Assembly (NCBI GenBank): GCA_016937915.1
Contig: JAFGVR010000223.1
Coordinates: 1-9,766, forward strand
Length of the DNA stretch: 9,766 nt
Direction of reading: 5' to 3'
DNA from: Campylobacterales bacterium
Lineage (GTDB): Bacteria; Campylobacterota; Campylobacteria; Campylobacterales; Sulfurimonadaceae
Made by a program: the position numbers and the translations under genes. Shown one piece after another: positions 5,630 through 9,766 of the stretch (position 1 is the stretch's first letter; each line of letters opens with the position of its first letter). The notes under the pieces were generated by a model, which saw only the letters and a program-made list of their open reading frames with translations, had not been told where the DNA came from and did not search any database.

Positions 5630-6652
5630 ATGAACAGAAAAAAGATATATAATCCCGAATCAACTGAAAAAGTCAATGATCGAAAAATCTTTGGTGGAAA
5701 TCCGACAGGGATATTTGAATTAAATGACATAAAATATCAGTGGGCTTATAATCTTTGGGAGATGATGCTAAATAACACTTGGTTTCCAAAAGAGGTCGAT
5801 ATGACCCGTGATGTGAATGATTACAAAATACTCACAGATGCTGAAAAGACAGCTTATGATAAAGCACTTTCACAACTTATCTTTATGGATTCACTCCAAA
5901 CAAATAACCTGATTGATAATGTAAACCCTTACATAACTTCACCAGAGATAAATCTTATCCTAGTAAGACAATCGTTTGAAGAAGCTCTTCACTCACAAAG
6001 CTATGCAGTTATGGTTGATAGCATCTCTACAAACTCTAAAGAGATATATGATCTTTGGCGTCGTGATGCTATGCTTAAGAGTAAAAACGATGCTATCTTT
6101 CGTTCATACGACAGACTTGCAGAAGAGCCAACTGAGCGTAACTTTGTAAAAGCTTGTTTTGCAAATCAGATTTTAGAGGGGATATACTTTTACAGTGGTT
6201 TTGCATATATCTACACTTTAGCTAGAAGTGGCAAGATGCTAGGCTCTGCTCAGATGATTAGATTTATCCAAAGAGATGAAGTTACCCACCTTGTACTTTT
6301 CCAAAACATCATAAACTCTCTAAAAAAAGAGAGAGCTGATCTATTTACAAATAAATTAAAAGCTGAAGTTATCGAGATGTTCAAAGAGGCTGTTGAGCTT
6401 GAGATAAAATGGGGTAAATATATAACTCAAGGGCAGATACTTGGACTTACAGATGCTATAGTTGAGCAATATATAAAATTTTTAGCTGACGAAAGACTAA
6501 ATGCTGTTGGGTTTGAAAAAATTTACAATGTTACAAATCCTATAAAATGGGTAAATGACTTTGCAAAATTTAATGATCAAAAAACAAACTTTTTTGAAGG
6601 AACTGTAACCAACTACTCAAAAGGGAGTTTAAGTTTTGATGAAGATTTTTAA
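5630..6652 (+). CDS. nrdB: Ribonucleotide reductase class I, beta (radical) subunit
   Basis: A 340-residue R2 protein that makes the diiron-tyrosyl radical for reducing ribonucleotides to deoxyribonucleotides with NrdA. The metal ligands of the E. coli enzyme are matched in order: D87 (MDSLQTNN), E118 and H121 (EEALH), E183 (NQILEGIYF), E217 and H220 (RDEVTH). The radical tyrosine is Y125, four residues after H121 as in E. coli Y122, so this is not a tyrosine-less subclass. The acidic aromatic C-terminus (SFDEDF) is the tail that docks into NrdA. Length and sequence style closely match the Helicobacter/Campylobacter NrdB. The ATG at 5630 has TTGGAG seven bases upstream. NrdA is not adjacent. 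The 3' end overlaps the next small gene, making nrdB the head of a four-gene operon. Confidence 0.96.
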   Translation: MNRKKIYNPESTEKVNDRKIFGGNPTGIFELNDIKYQWAYNLWEMMLNNTWFPKEVDMTRDVNDYKILTDAEKTAYDKALSQLIFMDSLQTNNLIDNVNPYITSPEINLILVRQSFEEALHSQSYAVMVDSISTNSKEIYDLWRRDAMLKSKNDAIFRSYDRLAEEPTERNFVKACFANQILEGIYFYSGFAYIYTLARSGKMLGSAQMIRFIQRDEVTHLVLFQNIINSLKKERADLFTNKLKAEVIEMFKEAVELEIKWGKYITQGQILGLTDAIVEQYIKFLADERLNAVGFEKIYNVTNPIKWVNDFAKFNDQKTNFFEGTVTNYSKGSLSFDEDF

Positions 6653-7091
6653 AACAGTTTTATTTATTACTCTACTTTCAATATCCTTAGAAGCAAAAGA
6701 GTACAAAGCTGTTTTTGACTGTAGCTCTGGCGATGCAGATTTTATCAAAAGCCGTATGTGGCTTATAGGCAAAACAGCAGATATGATCAAAGCAAAAGGT
6801 GATAAATCAACATTTGCCTTAACTATACACGGTAAATGTACTGCAATCACCTCTAAAGACTACGATATGATCGTTGATGAAAAAGATATAGAAGCAACAA
6901 AAAAAGCTCAAGAACATCTCATAAAACTTATAAAAGAGAAAGATGTAAAAACAACTGTATGTGCTATGAGTTTAGCTTCTAACAGTATAGAAGAAGATAG
7001 CATCTTAGAGTCTATAAAAATATCACCAAACTCATTTTTAGATACTATTGAGTATCAAAATAGTGGCTATGCAATAATGACATTTAAGTAA
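6639..7091 (+). CDS. Secreted DsrE/DsrF-like small protein
   Basis: A 150-residue protein with a Sec signal peptide: a Lys at 2 and 5, a hydrophobic core at 6-17 and a likely cut after LEA (residue 19). The mature part resembles the DsrE/DsrF-like fold: YKAVFDC near the first strand, LTIHGKC (61-67), and [13 protein letters not shown] (106-118), the usual place of the conserved cysteine in this family. Cysteines are C28, C67 and C108. Family members act in sulfur transfer or are of unknown role; a periplasmic form in a sulfur-metabolising lineage is plausible, but no substrate can be named. The gene starts inside the end of nrdB. ATG 6639 and TTG 6636 are both possible with the same GGAG site (6623-6626), spaced 12 and 9 bases; ATG is preferred. 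The fold assignment is from pattern recognition. Confidence 0.68.
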   Translation: MKIFKTVLFITLLSISLEAKEYKAVFDCSSGDADFIKSRMWLIGKTADMIKAKGDKSTFALTIHGKCTAITSKDYDMIVDEKDIEATKKAQEHLIKLIKEKDVKTTVCAMSLASNSIEEDSILESIKISPNSFLDTIEYQNSGYAIMTFK

Positions 7092-7095
7092 AAAA

Positions 7096-7827
7096 ATGAA
7101 GAAACCTGAAATATCACTCTATTCTTTAAGCTTTGAAACTACAAAAAATTACAACACAAATCTAAAAACATTATTAAACCTCATAGAAGAAGCTAAAGAA
7201 AACTCTATAATAGTAGCACCAGAAGTTTGTTTAACAGGTTTTGATTATGAACACTTTACAGATGCTTGTGACTTTGCATCTATAGCCATAGCAAATATAA
7301 AAAAAGTATCTACTAACAAAGTTATCATCTTAACTATGTTTGAAAAAAAGGATGGCAAAATATACAATTTTGCAAAAGTTTTTTATAATGGTGAAACTAT
7401 CCATGAACAAGCTAAAACTAAACTTTTTCAACTTGGCGATGAGCATAAATTTATGTATGCTGGAGATGAAAAAGATATAAAAATTATAGAAATTTTTGGT
7501 CTAAAAATAGCTATACTAATCTGTTTTGAACTCAGATTTAAAGAACTTTGGCAAAAACTTGAAGGTGCAGACATCATAGCAGTGCCATCATGGTGGGGAA
7601 AACTTAGAAGTGAAAACTTTACAACTTTAACTGAAGCTTTAGCTATAATGAACCAGTGTTATGTCATAGCATCTGATAGTGCGAATAAAGAGTGTACTGC
7701 AAAAGCTGGAATAATCACCCCTTTTGGAGATGCTCAAAGAAATGGTGATAAAGTATCTCAAGAGGTATTTTACTCACAAGATGAGATTAAAAAAATGAGA
7801 AGATATTTAAATACAGGTATAAAATAA
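7096..7827 (+). CDS. Carbon-nitrogen hydrolase (nitrilase superfamily amidase)
   Basis: A 243-residue protein of the nitrilase superfamily, at the short end of the usual 250-280. The catalytic Glu-Lys-Cys triad is recognisable: E43 (VAPEVCLTG), K107 (QAKTKLF, where most relatives read KxHLF so K109 replaces a common His) and C143 (ILICFELRFKE). AVPSWWGKL (162-170) and the later IITPFGD (strand before the C-terminus) fit the family core. Such enzymes hydrolyse C-N bonds of linear amides; close branches include omega-amidase and deaminated-glutathione amidase, which repair faulty metabolites. Which substrate applies is unknown. No transmembrane segment is present, so it is cytoplasmic. The start lies four bases after the previous stop, with no clear Shine-Dalgarno, so translation probably depends on coupling. 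The next gene begins one base after its stop. Confidence 0.85.
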   Translation: MKKPEISLYSLSFETTKNYNTNLKTLLNLIEEAKENSIIVAPEVCLTGFDYEHFTDACDFASIAIANIKKVSTNKVIILTMFEKKDGKIYNFAKVFYNGETIHEQAKTKLFQLGDEHKFMYAGDEKDIKIIEIFGLKIAILICFELRFKELWQKLEGADIIAVPSWWGKLRSENFTTLTEALAIMNQCYVIASDSANKECTAKAGIITPFGDAQRNGDKVSQEVFYSQDEIKKMRRYLNTGIK

Positions 7828-7828
7828 A

Positions 7829-8467
7829 TTGGACAGGATAACCGCTACAAAAACTCTAAGATTAGCTGAGGAGTGTAATACAAAATTTAAATTAAGTAAC
7901 GAAGTAAAAAATGCTATAGCAAAAACAGCTAGAGAACTTTTTGTACCATCTGGTTTTAAACATAACGCTTATAAACTAGATGCTCTCCCTATAGGTTCAT
8001 CGCAATTTATAAGCTCACCTCTAACTGTTGCAAAAATGACCGAGTATCTAAATCCAAAAGGGGCAGATAGAGTTTTAGAGGTTGGTTGTGGAAGTGGTTA
8101 TCAAGCTGCTGTATTATCACATCTATTTCGTGGTGTATTTACTATAGAGAGAATAGACTCTTTAATGATAGAAGCCAAATCTCGTTTTAGACAACTAAAC
8201 TTACATAATATCCATACAAGAACTGATGATGGACAAAATGGTTGGAAACAATATGCTCCATACGATAGAATCTTATTTTCGGCTACAGCAAACCAGATTC
8301 CTCAAAAACTTTTTGAACAACTAAGCGATGGTGGTATTTTAGTAGCACCTGTGAGAAAAGGGAATAAACAAATTATTACAAGATTCACAAAAAATGGTTC
8401 AAATATAAAAATAGAAGAGCTAGAGGAATGTGACTTCGTACCTATTCTTGATGGTGTACAAAAATAA
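7829..8467 (+). CDS. pcm: Protein-L-isoaspartate O-methyltransferase
   Basis: A 212-residue repair enzyme that methylates L-isoaspartyl residues in aged proteins with SAM, letting them revert to aspartate. Visible features are the N-terminal helix RELFVP (35-40), the SSQFISSPLTVAKMTEYL region (57-74; equivalent of the GQTISQP..VA.MT block, here with Ser for the usual Gln), SAM motif I VLEVGCGSGYQAAVLS (82-97), DDGQNGW (133-139), APYDRILFSATANQIP (143-158) and GGILVAPV (168-175). The start is TTG at 7829: in this frame a stop lies at 7820-7822 and no ATG occurs before residue 70, so TTG is the only usable start. It begins one base after the preceding stop, with only a distant AGG (7814-7816), which implies coupling. 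It is the last gene of the nrdB operon. Confidence 0.92.
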   Translation: MDRITATKTLRLAEECNTKFKLSNEVKNAIAKTARELFVPSGFKHNAYKLDALPIGSSQFISSPLTVAKMTEYLNPKGADRVLEVGCGSGYQAAVLSHLFRGVFTIERIDSLMIEAKSRFRQLNLHNIHTRTDDGQNGWKQYAPYDRILFSATANQIPQKLFEQLSDGGILVAPVRKGNKQIITRFTKNGSNIKIEELEECDFVPILDGVQK

Positions 8468-8487
8468 CATTTATGATTATGTTATTT
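8462..8487 (+). terminator. AT-rich hairpin at the end of pcm
   Basis: AAATAACAT (8462-8470) and ATGTTATTT (8479-8487) are perfect 9-bp reverse complements around an 8-base loop; the left arm includes the pcm stop codon. The stem has only one G-C pair and no long T run follows, so it would be a weak intrinsic terminator. Its position at the end of the operon supports a 3'-end role. Confidence 0.4.
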
Positions 8488-8540
8488 AATATGAACTATG
8501 TTAAAGTATTAGATATTTTTTATATCGGAATGGATTCATA

Positions 8541-9766
8541 TTGAAACTTTGTTATCTACATAATAAAAAAGATGGTGACTTCTCTTTTCACAAAGATGTT
8601 TTTTTAGAACAATTTCCACAAAATGATATTTTAAATATAGAAAAAATAAAAAAACCAAATCAACATTATGATTTTTATCTTATCGATTTAGATAAAATAG
8701 ATAAACAAGTCTCAGCAGATATACACTATTTTTTTGAAGATATACAAAATCCTCTAATCTATTTTTTTATACCTAAAGATTATAAAATATCTCTTATACA
8801 ATTAGCTTTTATGGTTCAAGCAAAATCAATTATAACAACTATCCAAGATACTAATAAAGTTATCAATAAGATATATAAAGATTATCAGTTTCATTTAGAA
8901 CAAGATAAAGCATTATCTTTAGGTACTTCATTACTAAATAATCATTCTTACATTATATACAAAGGAAATGAGCTTACATTTGCTAGTGAACAATTACTTC
9001 GTGATCTTAATTGTTCAACTAAGGAAGAAGCACATAAAATACTATTTAGTAAAATAGAGATAGATGAGATTTTAGAACATGAAAATGCAATCAATAAGTT
9101 TATATATAAAATTAATCAAGATGTGACTTTCTTTGTAAAAAGTGTAAAGAGTGAAAATTACACTTTAATATCTTTGGAAATAAATAATGATTATGAACAA
9201 AGCTGTGGAAACAATACCACACACATCTCTACAAGGCTCACTTTTATAGAACTTTTAAAAGATAAAATGCTTGAAAAAATGATGTCAAATAAAAATCTAG
9301 TAATACTTACTATGAGAATAGATAGTGTATCAAAATCTATAGCAAAAATTGAAGAAGAGAACTTTAGAAAAAAATTTTTATATGAGATAGAACAAATTAT
9401 TGATAATAAACTTGTTTTAGCAGAGTATCATACAGATTTTTATGTAGCTTTATTTGAAGATATTTCATTTTCAGAGCTAAAAGATAAAGCAAAAAATTAT
9501 CATCTACAAATACTAAATTTTTTAAATAAACAAAAAATAAAACATATAGTATCTTTATGTGTAGTAAATATAAAAGATGAAAATTTAAATCCTGTATTAA
9601 CAACATTAGAAGAGATAGCTGACAACAGTATAGAAGAACAAATTCTTGATGAAGATCATATAGAATATATTAATGATTTTCAAGATGGGATGCAAACTCC
9701 AGATATTATAAATTATCTATTAGATACTATATATATAAATAAAAATGATCTAAAACTTTTAAATAT
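8541..9766 (+). CDS. Partial signalling protein: receiver-like, PAS-like and degenerate GGDEF-like regions
   Basis: An open frame runs from TTG at 8541 to the window edge (408 codons, no stop), so the gene is cut at its 3' end. TTG is supported by TGGA (8531-8534) six bases upstream; the frame is closed by a stop at 8502-8504 and has no earlier ATG. Residues 1-115 look like a receiver-type alternation (FYLIDLD at 46-51, PLIYFFIPKD at 71-80). Residues about 130-212 look PAS-like (YIIYKGNELTFASEQLL). Residues about 229-345 follow a GGDEF layout: STRLTFIELL for the TGLPNR region, ILTMRIDSVSKS for the metal-binding strand, and AEYHTDFYVALFED where the GGDEF loop should be. GGDEF itself is replaced by HTDFY, so cyclase activity is unlikely. 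No membrane helix is seen. It is AT-richer than its neighbours. Domain calls are by eye and need a profile search. Confidence 0.6.
   Translation, partial: MKLCYLHNKKDGDFSFHKDVFLEQFPQNDILNIEKIKKPNQHYDFYLIDLDKIDKQVSADIHYFFEDIQNPLIYFFIPKDYKISLIQLAFMVQAKSIITTIQDTNKVINKIYKDYQFHLEQDKALSLGTSLLNNHSYIIYKGNELTFASEQLLRDLNCSTKEEAHKILFSKIEIDEILEHENAINKFIYKINQDVTFFVKSVKSENYTLISLEINNDYEQSCGNNTTHISTRLTFIELLKDKMLEKMMSNKNLVILTMRIDSVSKSIAKIEEENFRKKFLYEIEQIIDNKLVLAEYHTDFYVALFEDISFSELKDKAKNYHLQILNFLNKQKIKHIVSLCVVNIKDENLNPVLTTLEEIADNSIEEQILDEDHIEYINDFQDGMQTPDIINYLLDTIYINKNDLKLLN

Noticed and set aside
6629..6850. 73-codon minus-strand frame across the nrdB/dsrE-like junction
   Set aside because: Antisense to two overlapping real genes; no family resemblance.
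9397..9606. 69-codon minus-strand frame rich in Leu, Tyr and Phe
   Set aside because: It is the reverse reading of AT-rich codons of the right-edge signalling protein, whose own frame is open for over 400 codons.

Overview
The window looks like chromosomal DNA of a low-GC member of the Campylobacterota (formerly Epsilonproteobacteria), most likely Sulfurimonas-like. This is inferred from AT-rich codon use, TATAAT-type -10 boxes with little recognisable -35, a secG-frr gene pair, and an NrdB with the protein style typical of this group. Genus-level placement is a judgement from protein style, not a database result. All genes except the right-most are intact. No gene-free stretch reaches 300 bases, and I see no rRNA, tRNA, CRISPR array, insertion sequence or prophage gene.

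Left block (1-1203, + strand): a leader with a promoter-like -10 and a perfect 9-bp hairpin precedes a Bax-inhibitor-1 family membrane protein (102-806). It overlaps by 8 bp a small ThiD2-type protein of thiamine biosynthesis (799-1203). The 3' end of the latter overlaps the convergent bioC-like gene by 17 bp.

Minus-strand block (1187-4385): a tightly packed operon read right to left, znuA (binding protein with His-rich loop), znuC (ATPase), znuB (permease) and a BioC-like methyltransferase. Gaps are 8 bp, 0 bp and a 4-bp overlap. The first three form a zinc/manganese-type ABC importer; the methyltransferase probably makes the starter for biotin synthesis and is simply co-transcribed. The znuA promoter lies back to back with that of secG in a 94-bp divergent region.

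Central housekeeping block (4480-5463, + strand): secG (protein export) and frr (ribosome recycling), separated by an intrinsic-terminator-like hairpin and a separate -10. Downstream of frr is a 166-bp intergenic region with a C8 homopolymer directly abutting a 12-bp perfect stem, then a T8 run and the nrdB promoter.

Right operon (5630-8467, + strand): nrdB (class I ribonucleotide reductase radical subunit, without nrdA beside it), a small secreted DsrE-like protein, a nitrilase-superfamily amidase and Pcm (isoaspartyl repair methyltransferase), in near-contiguous or overlapping arrangement and closed by an AT-rich hairpin. Two products belong to families associated with metabolite or protein damage repair.

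Right edge (8541 to beyond 9766): a long partial gene with a TTG start. Its product reads as a degenerate receiver-like region, a PAS-like region and a GGDEF-like fold lacking the GGDEF signature; this is the least familiar protein here. I do not see a clear new multi-gene system. The best candidates for follow-up are the C8/hairpin element after frr, the degenerate signalling protein, and the nrdB-dsrE-nitrilase-pcm arrangement.
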